Assembly (NCBI RefSeq): GCF_003833015.1
Contig: NZ_RJLQ01000003.1
Span: 1-64,000 of the forward strand
Reading direction: 5' to 3'
DNA length: 64,000 nt
Source of the DNA: Clostridium sp. E02
Lineage (GTDB): Bacteria > Bacillota > Clostridia > Lachnospirales > Lachnospiraceae
The notes beneath the pieces are model-generated. The model saw only the letters and a program-made list of their open reading frames with translations, was not told the origin of the DNA and ran no database searches. Every line of letters starts with the position of its first letter. The first letter of the stretch is position 1. Below, piece by piece: positions 46,325 to 56,700 of this stretch. The translations under genes and the position numbers were made by a program.

Positions 46325-47828
46325 TTTCTTTCCTCATTTTGTAAATAGTTTCTTCGACTCTTTTCATTTTTTCCGGTGTTAGATCATAAAATTTCATAGC
46401 AATAATATTAAAAATTGCTCCAAGCAATTCTAGGCCATAAAAGAACACGATTGCCATAATGAGCAGGGATGTACTGTAAGGTGTATCAAGATCAGGGAAT
46501 TTATCAGCAAACCCTATCGCAGCAAAGCCAATCCCTACTAAAAGTGGACCAAAGGATGAAATCATCTTATCCATAAAACTAAATAACGTTCCAACCATGC
46601 CAGGGATATATTTCCCGCTCCTGCTCGCCTCATAATCATTTACATCTGCAATCATAGGAGGGATGATTGAACTGGAGATCATCTGAAATCCTCCACCAAT
46701 TACAGACACTAAAAACAGCATAATCGTAAAAAAGGAGAAACCGGTAAATGCCTCCCCATAGCCATTGACATAACCTGGTAAATTTAATGTTCTAGGATCA
46801 CAAAAAAACCATAAAATAATAGCTAGCCCATCCATAATAACAACACCCCAGCTACCAAGCTGCATCGCTTTTCTTAAACCAAGCTTTCTGCCTATGGTAC
46901 CAATTCCCAGTGTCATCATAACCAACCCAATTACAGTGATGTACATGGTCCAGCCGCCGGAAAGTTTATAATTTCCTGCAACAATGCCGTAAAGAACAAG
47001 TATGATAGCACTCGTTTTACAGGTATTGGCAAGCATGTCTGTGCCTTTTGTAACAATTATCATCTGAAGGGGACGGTTCTTTGCAAGTACCTGTATATAA
47101 TCCGACATTTTTACCTGTGGGGCTTTTTTTGTGCTTGTGTCGCTAAAAAAACGAATATCCTTTGGTGCAATCGATATATAAGCAATAACGATACCAGCTG
47201 TAGCAAGAAGCGCAACAATCAGCCAGTACTCATGGAATAATTCTGCACTTTTAAGTGAACCATATTTTACGGCCAGTGATGCAACAACCATTGTCATTAA
47301 GGCTCTCATAACACGTACAATCACGGTTCCTACAATACTAAGTATCGGTCTTTGAGAAGGATCGTTTGTCAGACACACATTTCCAACATGATTACTGATA
47401 TTTAAAAATGTATAACCAATATAATATAAAAGTGTAAATATAATAAAAAATATTGCTCTGAAACCATTTTCAGGTAAACGGTCTGTTACATTGAACATTA
47501 GAAAACTGTTGACAAACAACATTGTTCCGCCGACTATCAGACAGAGCCTTGTTTTTCCAAACCGTCCGCCGAACTTATCAATAAGGAAACCAACAATAGG
47601 ATCTGTAACGCCATCCCACAAACGCATAATAGTAGAAAAACTAGATGCCAATACTACCGCCATCCCTACATATCCATTGAGATAATATGACATAATCATG
47701 GTAATTCCCATATAGAGATTCACCGCCATATTCGCACCGCTAAATCCGAAGATTCGCCAGACCGGAACGAAATGTATCCCGTCCTCCCTCATATACTTTT
47801 TTATTTTTTCATTTGAGCTGTTATCCAT
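46317..47828 (-). CDS. GPH-family glycoside/hexuronide symporter
   Basis: 503 residues, twelve helices. The signatures LWDGVTDPIVGFLIDKFGGR and GRFGKTRLCLIVGG near the start and EYxSGKY-like ASRSGKYIPGMVG are typical of the GPH (MelB/UidB) family of cation-coupled transporters. Supplies substrate to the GH2 enzyme. Divergent from the AraC regulator. Confidence 0.9.
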   Translation of the reverse strand: MDNSSNEKIKKYMREDGIHFVPVWRIFGFSGANMAVNLYMGITMIMSYYLNGYVGMAVVLASSFSTIMRLWDGVTDPIVGFLIDKFGGRFGKTRLCLIVGGTMLFVNSFLMFNVTDRLPENGFRAIFFIIFTLLYYIGYTFLNISNHVGNVCLTNDPSQRPILSIVGTVIVRVMRALMTMVVASLAVKYGSLKSAELFHEYWLIVALLATAGIVIAYISIAPKDIRFFSDTSTKKAPQVKMSDYIQVLAKNRPLQMIIVTKGTDMLANTCKTSAIILVLYGIVAGNYKLSGGWTMYITVIGLVMMTLGIGTIGRKLGLRKAMQLGSWGVVIMDGLAIILWFFCDPRTLNLPGYVNGYGEAFTGFSFFTIMLFLVSVIGGGFQMISSSIIPPMIADVNDYEASRSGKYIPGMVGTLFSFMDKMISSFGPLLVGIGFAAIGFADKFPDLDTPYSTSLLIMAIVFFYGLELLGAIFNIIAMKFYDLTPEKMKRVEETIYKMRKENE

Positions 47829-47895
47829 TATGTCCTCCCTGTATTTTTACATTATCAGCTACGCGTAATAGAATAGCATATTTACATTTTTTGTG

Positions 47896-47932
47896 ATAGA
47901 ATAATATCATTCAAAATAGAAATATATCATTC
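47896..47932. promoter_or_regulatory. Tandem AraC-type operator repeats
   Basis: ATAGAATAATATCATTC (47896-47912) and ATAGAAATATATCATTC (47916-47932), 15 of 17 bases alike and exactly 20 bases apart, two helical turns on one DNA face. This is how AraC-family activators bind. They lie in the 124-base gap between symporter and regulator. Confidence 0.6.
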
Positions 47933-47952
47933 TCCCGGAGAAAGGCAGTAAA

Positions 47953-49155
47953 ATGAAAAATAGTACCTATGAAAAATATACAATTGCAACGTCCTTAATT
48001 CAGGATTTTTATCATTTACAGATTAGCGTATTTGACCAGGAAGATCTAATAGAAAAATTTATTGATAAGAATCGAATTCATAATGTACAGGCTTTTTTTA
48101 CCAGTGAGATTTTAAAACTTTATACACAGCAATACATTTCGGATCGAATCTATTATCTGACGGATGCATTCATGGTGCATTTAGTTATCTTTTTTATTGA
48201 GGAAAATCCTGTGGTAATAGGTCCTTTCTGCACGCTTCTTATGACGCCTAAGGATGCCCGTACCATATTTGATCAATACAAAATAACAAACTTAAGCCAG
48301 ACGGATTTTTTTTCCTATCTCAGTTCGCTTCCTGCCATAAAAGAATCTGAGCTTTTTCGCATGGTTTCGTCGTTGATTCATACAGTCTGCCCGCAAAGTC
48401 CGGAAAAGCAGATTCAGCATATTAATTTTTTTAATCACACGGCTTTAATACCAAAAGAATATGAAACCCGGGAACACTATACAGAACTTCTTGAAAAACG
48501 GTATACGTATGAACAGCATTTTATTCAGGCAATTGAACGTGGAAACTCCAGATCTGCTATTTTTAATCTACATAATATGCAAATGGATGTGGCCTATTTA
48601 AAACGGATTGGAACTACCCTGGAAAATGAGCGGATCGGAGCGGCGATTACCAGAACAACCGTAAGACTTGCAGCACTTCGGGCTGGTCTTCCGGCCATCG
48701 TAGTTGACAGAATTTCGTCTCAGAACACTGCAGTTACTCATAGTGCAAAAAGCGTGGAAGAAATTCTGACTGCAAAAGAAAAAATGATCCGCGAGTTCTG
48801 TAATGCAATCCATCATTACAAAGATCACAACTATAGTTTCCTCGTACAAAGCGCGTTATATTTTTTTGACCACGAATATTATAAAGATATCAGGATTAAA
48901 GAACTTGCTGATGAATTAAACGTATCCCTGAATCACCTAATTTCTGTATTTCGCAAGGAAACCGGCACCACGCCTAATTCATATCTGCAAAAAAGCAGAA
49001 TGAAGCAAGCCTCCATTCTGCTTTCCAGCACCAATATGTCCATGCAGGAAATAAGCAGTTCCGTTGGCATATCAGATGCGAATTATTTTATTAAGGTATT
49101 TAAAAAATCATACGGAGAGACACCAACCAATTACAGGAGAAAATACCGAAGCTAG
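47953..49155 (+). CDS. AraC-family transcriptional regulator
   Basis: 400 residues. N-terminal ligand-sensing region without membrane segments, central helices, and a double helix-turn-helix at the end (IKELADELNVSLNHLISVFR, KETGTTPNSYLQKSRMKQAS, SVGISDANYFIKVFKKSYGE, TPTNYRRKYRS). Probably activates the divergent symporter/GH2 operon in response to its sugar. Confidence 0.9.
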   Translation: MKNSTYEKYTIATSLIQDFYHLQISVFDQEDLIEKFIDKNRIHNVQAFFTSEILKLYTQQYISDRIYYLTDAFMVHLVIFFIEENPVVIGPFCTLLMTPKDARTIFDQYKITNLSQTDFFSYLSSLPAIKESELFRMVSSLIHTVCPQSPEKQIQHINFFNHTALIPKEYETREHYTELLEKRYTYEQHFIQAIERGNSRSAIFNLHNMQMDVAYLKRIGTTLENERIGAAITRTTVRLAALRAGLPAIVVDRISSQNTAVTHSAKSVEEILTAKEKMIREFCNAIHHYKDHNYSFLVQSALYFFDHEYYKDIRIKELADELNVSLNHLISVFRKETGTTPNSYLQKSRMKQASILLSSTNMSMQEISSSVGISDANYFIKVFKKSYGETPTNYRRKYRS

Positions 49156-49340
49156 TTTTTCCCTCTACAGTCTGGTATCCCATCGTCACAGAATACTTTA
49201 TCATTTGCAGTTCCACAGAATTTACTTTTTCCGCATATTTTTTCAATTGTAGCTCTGACATTCTCCTGATTGCTGCCATAAGCATTCACAAAGTTCATGG
49301 GAGACACTCCGTTTTCCACCTCAATTCGGTCGCCCAGTTC
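49152..49340 (-). pseudogene. C-terminal fragment of a lost gene
   Basis: 62 codons on the minus strand read as coherent protein (ELGDRIEVENGVSPMNFVNA, GSNQENVRATIEKICGKSKF, CDDGIPDCRGKN) and end next to the AraC stop. A stop sits directly before the first codon and no start is present. The Cys-rich end suggests a metal or Fe-S protein; family not recognised. It looks like the residue of a deletion, with the flavodoxin-like gene as its former neighbour. Confidence 0.5.
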
Positions 49341-49401
49341 CTATCGAAAGATGATTCAAGACATCTAAATTTATTTAATCAGTCAGGCAGAATTTTTGTT
49401 G

Positions 49402-50346
49402 CTATATTGTTTTAAAATTCAGGTTTTTATACTTTTCAAGCTTCTCGCTTGCAATTCTTCGTTTCTCAGGATCGGAGAAGAACCCTCCCTGTGTATGGAT
49501 AATTTCTTCCAGGTGCTTGCCCCTTCCCTCCAGGGTGTTGCGGTCTCTTATGAGCCCATTTTCCTGAATCACAAACTTCCACTTTCCCTCTTCTGCTTTT
49601 TCAAGAGTTCCTCCAGCACCGCATACCTGGCATTCAACTGGAAAATGAAGCCCATCCCACTGCACTTCTCCCAAAATCAGTGCATTGGAATGGCAGTTTG
49701 GGCACCAACCCATATCTTCGTCTCCAAGCCATTTGCGTTCTTCCACAGGAGTATTGATTGCGGTCATGACGTTCGTTCCCATTTGCACTACTCGTTCAAT
49801 CATCTCGTCATGAAGGAGACATTGTGCAGGAGCTGGAACTCTCGTAGCAAGATACATATCCACAACCTTAAAGTCTGAAGTAAACATAGCTGCCTGCATG
49901 GATTCCAGAGCCATGGACTGCCAGGAACGGGTGGATCCCCCTACCGCAATCAAAGCACTGACTCTGTCCTTATGTTCGATTGCCCCGATGGACTCCAAAA
50001 ATGAGTTCTCATAACTTAAACTTCTCTGGGCAAACTTTGAAAATACGGAACAGGCTTGCAAATCGTAAGTGGGTGCTGCAAAAATAACTCCGTCAGCCTC
50101 CAGCAGTACTTCCATAATCTTTTTCTTATCATCCTTTTTATCCAATACGCAGCCGGCATTCTTTCCCTGTGACATGCCTATGGTACATGAGGTGCAGCCG
50201 GTACAATCTATAATGTCATAATCTCTCAAATTGATCATTGTAATATCGGCTCCCTCCTCCTGACATGCAAGAAGTGCTTCCTTTAATAAAATATCACAAT
50301 TGCTGTTTTTACGCCCTGCGCTGACTCCTAAAATTTTTACTGACAT
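49402..50346 (-). CDS. Flavodoxin-like NADPH-dependent FMN reductase with zinc ribbon
   Basis: 314 residues. Flavodoxin_2/FMN_red fold at the start (KILGVSAGRKNSNCDILLKE) with the cysteine stretch CTGCTSCTIGMSQGKNAGC, GVIFAAPTYDLQACS for the flavin site, and a C-terminal zinc-ribbon-like domain (CPNCHSNALI … CQVCGAGG). The added ribbon is typical of a clostridial subgroup of iron-sulfur flavoproteins. Probable role in electron transfer or reductive metabolism; partner unknown because the downstream gene is lost. Confidence 0.75.
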   Translation of the reverse strand: MSVKILGVSAGRKNSNCDILLKEALLACQEEGADITMINLRDYDIIDCTGCTSCTIGMSQGKNAGCVLDKKDDKKKIMEVLLEADGVIFAAPTYDLQACSVFSKFAQRSLSYENSFLESIGAIEHKDRVSALIAVGGSTRSWQSMALESMQAAMFTSDFKVVDMYLATRVPAPAQCLLHDEMIERVVQMGTNVMTAINTPVEERKWLGDEDMGWCPNCHSNALILGEVQWDGLHFPVECQVCGAGGTLEKAEEGKWKFVIQENGLIRDRNTLEGRGKHLEEIIHTQGGFFSDPEKRRIASEKLEKYKNLNFKTI

Positions 50347-50541
50347 GAAAATTCTCCTTTTCTATTTTTCGAAACTTTAGTACAATTATTAAATGTTAAC
50401 ATAGAAAATTTCTGTTATGTAATATCTATAAATATACTGTATACCTAACGTTAAAAGAATAACATAGTGTGAAAGAAGAAGCTTCCACTATTTATCGAAA
50501 ATATTTCCCATATTACAGGATTATTTCCTACATTTGTCTCA

Positions 50542-51840
50542 ATGAAAAGGAGTTTCAATGGCTTGTTTAAAAAATATAATTCAAAAAATTCAAGATACAT
50601 TTATAACTGCATACAGCAGGAATTATATGATTGTCGCAAAGCGGATTTAAAGAGAGATGAATTATTACAGGTATTGCAGGCAGGTTATGGGTACCAGAGC
50701 ATGCTTGACACGGCAATGTCATTTTTAAATAATCCCATAACTTTATGTACCACAAGCTTTTCCGTCCTTGCCTCCAGCCCTGAGAATTATTTTGATGATA
50801 AATTTGATGTGTATGACAAAAAATTCTATTTAAAAAGTAATTTTATTCAGAGTATGAAAGAAAAACAGGTTCTGCAGCATATGTTTACCTCTTCCTCTCC
50901 CATCATCGTGGATCCGGATGATTCACACGAAAACGCTTATCTGTTCTGCAGCATTCATATAAGACGTGCCGCAGTGGGATACTTATGCATCACCTCTCTT
51001 AACCGCCCTTTTAAAGCTGCTGACAGTTCCTTTGCCATGAACTTGTCAAAGCTAATCTCACTGGAGATGCAAAAGGATGAATGTTACGCAGAAAAAACAG
51101 GTCTGAAATATGAGTGTTTCTTAACCGACTTAATCGAGCAGAATCTACATAGCAAGAGCATTACAACCCGGTACCTGGCAGAGTTGAGAGAGACCTTCTA
51201 TCCGTATTTCTGGGTACTGGGATTCACCTTTCATGGTTTTTCCAATAACTAGTTGAACCCTAATTACTATATTGATCAGCTGTCTGGAATTTTTAAGCAC
51301 AGCATGGCTTTCTTTTATAAAGGGACTTTAATTCTATTGCACACAAGTAACTACAAAGATCCTTACCAGTCCATTGACAAACAGAAGCTGTCTCATTTTC
51401 TTCAGCTTAACCAGATCAATGCTGCGATTAGTTTTCGGTTCGAACAAATATTAGACACCCCTCGCTATTATAATCAGGTAATGTTTCTGTTGAAGAATCA
51501 AAACTGTATTATGAAGGAGCACATTCTTAGTTATGAAGACAATTATTTAAACCATCTTCTGGAAGCCGCTCATAATGAAATCAATCCAGAGACCCTCATT
51601 CATCCGGATCTTTTGTTTCTGCAAAACTATGACAGGGAAAATAACACAGAATACATGAAGACTCTTACGGCATATTTTCTGAATAATCGCAATGCCTTAA
51701 ATACTTCTAATTACCTGCATATTCATAAAAGTACCTTCTTTTATCGCATCGGTAAAATCGCAGACTTGACGGAATTTGATCCTTCCAATGCACAGATTCT
51801 TTTCTCCTATGAATTTTCCTTTCATATATTGGGTTTCTAA
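50542..51840 (+). pseudogene. PucR/CdaR-type regulator split by an in-frame amber codon
   Basis: Two open stretches in the same frame (236 and 195 codons) are separated only by TAG at 51250-51252 (…FHGFSNN then LNPNYYIDQL…). Joined they make a 432-residue regulator with a sensor region and a C-terminal HTH_30 helix-turn-helix (YFLNNRNALNTSNYLHIHKS, FFYRIGKIADL). The N-terminal piece alone lacks DNA binding. A competing start at ATG 50558 has a better ribosome site (AAAAGGAG) but is in another frame and stops after 30 codons, so the 5' end may be damaged too. Divergent from the flavodoxin-like gene. Confidence 0.8.
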
Positions 51841-51855
51841 CGTTTGATGTCATAA

Positions 51856-51883
51856 AAGCAGGCAAAAATTCATCTGCCTGCTT
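51856..51883. terminator. Hairpin terminator between convergent genes
   Basis: AAGCAGGCA (51856-51864) pairs with TGCCTGCTT (51875-51883). U tracts are weak on both sides, but position between two converging genes supports termination. Confidence 0.6.
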
Positions 51884-51885
51884 AC

Positions 51886-52176
51886 TTATCCTTTCAGATT
51901 GTCAGATTGTCTTATCATATCCTCAATTACAATATCGTATATTTCACCAACTGTGTTGCAATACTCAAGAACTTTCCAAGGCTCATTTGTGTGAAAATGT
52001 ATTTTCACCAAGTCTTCATCGCCTGCCGCAATTAAACTGTTTCCTTCGAACGTATTTGTAATATATTCTGCAATTTGATCTTCATCTAAATCCTTATCTC
52101 TTTTATCAATTAATAATTGTGTATCGTAACGATACGCAAACTGATCATCCTCTGCATCTATTGATTTTATTCCCAT
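51886..52176 (-). CDS. Orphan FakA C-terminal-like domain protein
   Basis: 96 residues from ATG 52176 with GGAGG ahead. The pattern FAYRYDTQLLI … LIAAGDEDLVKIHFHTNEPW KVLEYCNTVGEI follows the C-terminal domain of FakA/DAK-type fatty-acid kinases (GDxDLxKVHxHT), which contacts the fatty-acid-binding partner. The kinase domains are absent and no FakB is adjacent. It may be a stand-alone regulatory domain or the end of a lost fakA, though the good start argues it is translated. Confidence 0.65.
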   Translation of the reverse strand: MGIKSIDAEDDQFAYRYDTQLLIDKRDKDLDEDQIAEYITNTFEGNSLIAAGDEDLVKIHFHTNEPWKVLEYCNTVGEIYDIVIEDMIRQSDNLKG

Positions 52177-52245
52177 CTTATCTTTCCTCCAAATTCTAAT
52201 TAATTTACAATAGATTGTTACCATTCGCTTACTTTTCGTGGGCTA

Positions 52246-52632
52246 CTAATTTTTTATCCTTTCGAAAGCTACAAGCAATATAGACCCTACACCATAACAG
52301 ATAATATCCTTTATATCAAACACCGAACCTAACACAATCCGTAGAAACCTATTATGTTCCAGTCCAAGTATGTGTACGAATCTGAAATATTGCAGCACCT
52401 CTACTCCTGCTGCAAATAGGAATATATACAATGGGAGTAATCTGCATCTTTCCGGAATGAAGATTCTCGTAAAGCTATACACTAAAATCACTACCAGCAT
52501 ATCGCCAAAATACGGCCGCACAAACGTATCATGTACATATAATGCTATCATAACTTCCACAAATAATAGCAGTAGAAATACAATCGTATACTTAATTCTT
52601 AATTGATTCTTTTTTAACATTTGTAAGATCAT
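52246..52632 (-). CDS. DUF2809-family membrane protein
   Basis: 128 residues from ATG 52632, preceded by AAGGAG; 14 more codons are open upstream without a site. Four membrane helices; VEVMIALYVHDTFVRPYFGD, YIFLFAAGVEVLQYFRFVHI and SVFDIKDIICYGVGSILL fit DUF2809 (VanZ-like small proteins). Function unknown. Confidence 0.75.
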   Translation of the reverse strand: MILQMLKKNQLRIKYTIVFLLLLFVEVMIALYVHDTFVRPYFGDMLVVILVYSFTRIFIPERCRLLPLYIFLFAAGVEVLQYFRFVHILGLEHNRFLRIVLGSVFDIKDIICYGVGSILLVAFERIKN

Positions 52633-52784
52633 AACGCTCCTTAATGATTGAACTCCAATGTTCTCCACATCCAACTGGTATGTATAAATTTACTTAAATT
52701 GGCTATTTCAATAACTCCAGTTTTTCTATATGATATATTTTAACATAAAACAACTTATATTGTAATAAGAAAGAGGAATTAAGT

Positions 52785-53336
52785 ATGGAGAGCAGAAGAA
52801 CGAAAAAACTAGTATTTAGCGCATTAATGGCAACGCTTACCACAGTTGCCACCATGGTAATTCATATACCAGCCCTTAATGGTTATATACATCTGGGGGA
52901 TGGTTTGGTCTTGTTAAGCGGCATACTTCTTGGTCCTATGGCGGGAGCAGCCGCCGGGGGAATTGGTTCTATGATGGCAGATTTATTATCTGGCTATGCA
53001 TTCTATGCGCCGGCTACATTTTTTATCAAAGCACTGGCCGCCTTCTTTGGTGGATATTTGTACCGCAGACTTTCACGCAACCGTCACAAAGCATATTTTC
53101 AAATACTTCCTTTTCTAAGTGCAGGTATTTTATGCAGCAGTATCGTCACTGGAGGTTATTTTATATTAGAGCTTATTGTATATAACCGAGCGGCTGCCAT
53201 GATTAATATTCCATTCAATCTGGTTCAGAATCTATTTAGCTTAATTGTGTCCGGCGCCCTGCTTCCTTTTCTCCTGAAAATTCATGAGATTAGAAGTTTG
53301 AATCTGGAAACAAAGTCGAATGGTGATCTCACTTAA
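52785..53336 (+). CDS. ECF transporter S component
   Basis: 183 residues with five to six helices. KLVFSALMATLTTVATMVIH, YIHLGDGLVLLSGILLGPMA and ADLLSGYAFYAPATFFIKAL are characteristic of vitamin-type ECF S components (PF07155/PF12822 group). It captures a vitamin or small metabolite and uses the shared EcfAA'T energising module encoded elsewhere. Substrate undetermined; no riboswitch seen ahead of it. Confidence 0.85.
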   Translation: MESRRTKKLVFSALMATLTTVATMVIHIPALNGYIHLGDGLVLLSGILLGPMAGAAAGGIGSMMADLLSGYAFYAPATFFIKALAAFFGGYLYRRLSRNRHKAYFQILPFLSAGILCSSIVTGGYFILELIVYNRAAAMINIPFNLVQNLFSLIVSGALLPFLLKIHEIRSLNLETKSNGDLT

Positions 53337-53361
53337 CCGCAAAGGCTTTCATACCCCAGGT

Positions 53362-53763
53362 CTATATCAACAAACGAATTTTATCTACTAGAGTTATATC
53401 CGCTGGTAACCAGCCCACAGAGTTCAGCTCCGTCTTCGCCAGCCACTTTGCGTCATCATGCTCTTTTAAGACCAAATCACCAGCAACGATCTCTGCCCAA
53501 AAGCAATCCATAGAAAGATGAAATGTCGGATAATCATATTCGATGGTATGTATCAACTCTCCAACTAAAATCTCGGTATCTAATTCTTCCTTTATCTCTC
53601 TTTTTAGTGCTTCCTTAGGCGTTTCTCCATCTTCAATCTTTCCCCCAGGAAATTCCCAGCCACCTTTCAAATCACCATAACCACGTTGGGTAGAAAAGAT
53701 AATTGGTTCTCCCTTTTTATTAAAATCTTTAATCACTGCAGCCACTACTCTTACTATTTTCAT
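53362..53763 (-). CDS. Nudix hydrolase (MutT/NudG-like)
   Basis: 133 residues. Nudix box GGKIEDGETPKEALKREIKE followed by EL with the catalytic Glu pair; WEFPGGK ahead of it. Such enzymes hydrolyse (deoxy)nucleoside triphosphates, often damaged ones. Its ATG overlaps the helicase stop by four bases, so it is the third gene of the HNH-helicase cassette. Confidence 0.9.
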   Translation of the reverse strand: MKIVRVVAAVIKDFNKKGEPIIFSTQRGYGDLKGGWEFPGGKIEDGETPKEALKREIKEELDTEILVGELIHTIEYDYPTFHLSMDCFWAEIVAGDLVLKEHDDAKWLAKTELNSVGWLPADITLVDKIRLLI

Positions 53764-56700
53764 CCTACCTTCACTTCCTCTTTTCTAACATTACTTTGAA
53801 AATAACGGAATAAATCCTCTCTAACTGCATGATGCATCTTCATCTGGAATTTTACGATATCACGTTCTTTTCCACTATTATCATTCTTGCGAGCTGGTTT
53901 AATCTCTATTACTTCAAACAGCCCAACATAGTAGAAAGATGTTTCCGCATCGCTTTTCTTTACTAAGAGATGTTTTCTCGACGCTGACATTACATCTGCG
54001 ACGTAAGAACTATTCATTCCTCTTCCCAATTGAGAATCCCAACGAAAAAACATATTATCTTCAAAAGCATCTGCGTAATCCGGTTTTCCATCTACATAAT
54101 TTTTATCATCAGAGCTTCCCTCTTTATGATAAGTTACAAATATAAATACATCTTCCTCTATTCGCTTCATTCCATACATGATTGATGATAAATCCTTACC
54201 ACAGTTCATCAAAAGGCTTACATCACGCCTTGAATATTTCTCATACAAAACAAATGGCGTACCATCTTTTTGATTAATCAAATACTTTTCCTTATATCTT
54301 CTAAGTCCCACTTCAATAATATCATTAAACTGTCTGTGGAATTCCATATGTAGAAGACGTTCTGCAAAACTTTTAAGCCTTCGTAACGTTTTCTTCTCAT
54401 CATAAGCTACAATATCGATATGGCAAAATTTTTTGAACTCTTCCTCTTTGCTTACAAATTTTCCTTTTAAAATTTCTATCGCATTTTTAAAAGACGTCAA
54501 GTCTAGCTCATAACCGTATGTCTGTTGAAATTCTCCTTTAATCTGATCTACATCAATTACTTCACGGTTTAAAAAATATTTTAATATTTCCAGTTCATAT
54601 GGCCTTGTTCCACTCAGTATTGTCTTTGACAAATACTCTAAGGTAATCATTTCCTGTTCCGTCATCTTTCCACTATAGAAATCTTTCTCTACAGACTCTA
54701 AGAAACTTTGATAGGTCTTATATTCTCTAATAATTACAAGGGGATCTATTTCTCCATTTTCATAAAAATCTAAAAGATACGGAACTCGTCCCAATCGATT
54801 TTTCAAATATATATAGCTCTCTTTGATGATTGATTTCATACCTTTAATCTTATCTATTGACGAAAAAATTTTTTCCTTTGCAATCTCATCAAAATGAACC
54901 GTAGAAGCACCCGGAATCGTACTGTTACCACTAATAACATATTTACGAATAACGTCTGGATTATAAGAACAATCTCCTGATAATGCAATTGGAATCATAA
55001 AGTTATTATTATAATTACCAATAAAATCCAGAATTACAACATACTTTTTTCCTTCCGCTTTTCTAAGCCCTCTTCCTAACTGCTGAATAAATACAATTGG
55101 TGACTGCGTAGGACGAAGCATAATTACCTGATTAACCTCTACAATATCCACACCTTCATTTAATATTTCAACCGAAAATATGTAATCCAATGGTTGCATA
55201 TCTTCAAACGCATTATCTTCATCCATTGCTAATCTTTCAAATGCTTCATGCCGTTTATCTTCAGACGCATCACCATTTAAGGCGATTGTTCTATATAATT
55301 TTCCAGTTACTGGATTAAACATCTGGTTAAATTTTGCTGAAAGTCTTTCAGATTCATCTATTCGAGAGCAAAATATTAAACCCTTCACTCGATCGCCACT
55401 ATATCCGTAAAATTCAGCTTGCTTGCTAATATGTCGAATACGTTCAGCCCCAATAAGTTGATTAAAATCTTTTTCAGAAATATTTTTTGCTTTCATCTGC
55501 TTTTCATCTATCATTGCAATATCACTGATTCCAAAATAATGAAATGGACAGAGCATATTTTCTTCCATCGCCTGTTGAAGACGAATCTCATATGCAATTT
55601 GGTAATTAAAGATTTCATAGATATTTCTACTCTCAACATTATCATCTCGTTTATCTGGAGTTGCCGTCATCCCAAGCCAAAGCCTTGGCTTGAAATAATT
55701 CATTACATTCTGATAAGTATCTGCAGACGTATGATGAGCTTCATCTAGAATAATACAATCAAAATCATTAGGATCATATTTTAATAAATGCTCATCTCTA
55801 TTCAAAGTTTGAATTGTTGCAAACACATAATCACTATCATATTCATGATATCCAGCCCCTACTAATCCCATCGAAACTGACTTCGCAAATACCTTTTCAT
55901 AAGATTTCTTCGACTGACGTGCAAGCTGTCCTCTATGAACTAAGAACAATACTCTCTTAAACTCAAGCTCACGCATGGCAAAAGCCGACGCATAAGTCTT
56001 TCCTGTTCCTGTTGCCGAAATCAAAAGCGCTCTTTCCTCGCCAGCAGCTAATATTTTTCTAAGGTTCGTAATAAACCCAACCTGCATACTATTTGGCTGC
56101 AATCGATATTTATCAATAGATGTAATCTCATCTTGCTTCGCAATCTCACGCTGTCGCTTGATAGTTTTATATTGTTCTTTATAATTCTCATAGAATTCAT
56201 CAAACTCAAGGGAATACCTAGATTCCCAAATTTCATAAAATTCTGCAATAATCTCCTGTGCCATCTCTCCTTGTTCCGTAGATACAACTTTCGTATTCCA
56301 CTCTCGATTCGTAGTTAATGCTGCACTTGTTATATTGGAGCTACCAATTATAATCCGATAGATTTCTTCCTTTTTAAAAATATAACCTTTCGTATGAAAA
56401 CCTTCATCAGCGATTTCCACATCAAACATCTTGATCGTAATATTCTTAAGGCCATTCAATTTTTCTAATGCCTTAGGCTCACTAAAATTCAAATAATTGG
56501 TTGTAAGGATCTCTCCAGGAATGTTTTTCTTCTCAAGTTCTTTGAGCGTCTGAAGAAGAGGCGTAATTCCACCCATTGTAATAAATGCGACACTAATCTG
56601 GAACTGATCGCATACTATTAGCTCATTCTCAATGGTTGAGAGTACTTTTTTTCCTTCTTTATGATTATTTGAAACAAACTGTGGCTTGTAAGCCAAATTA

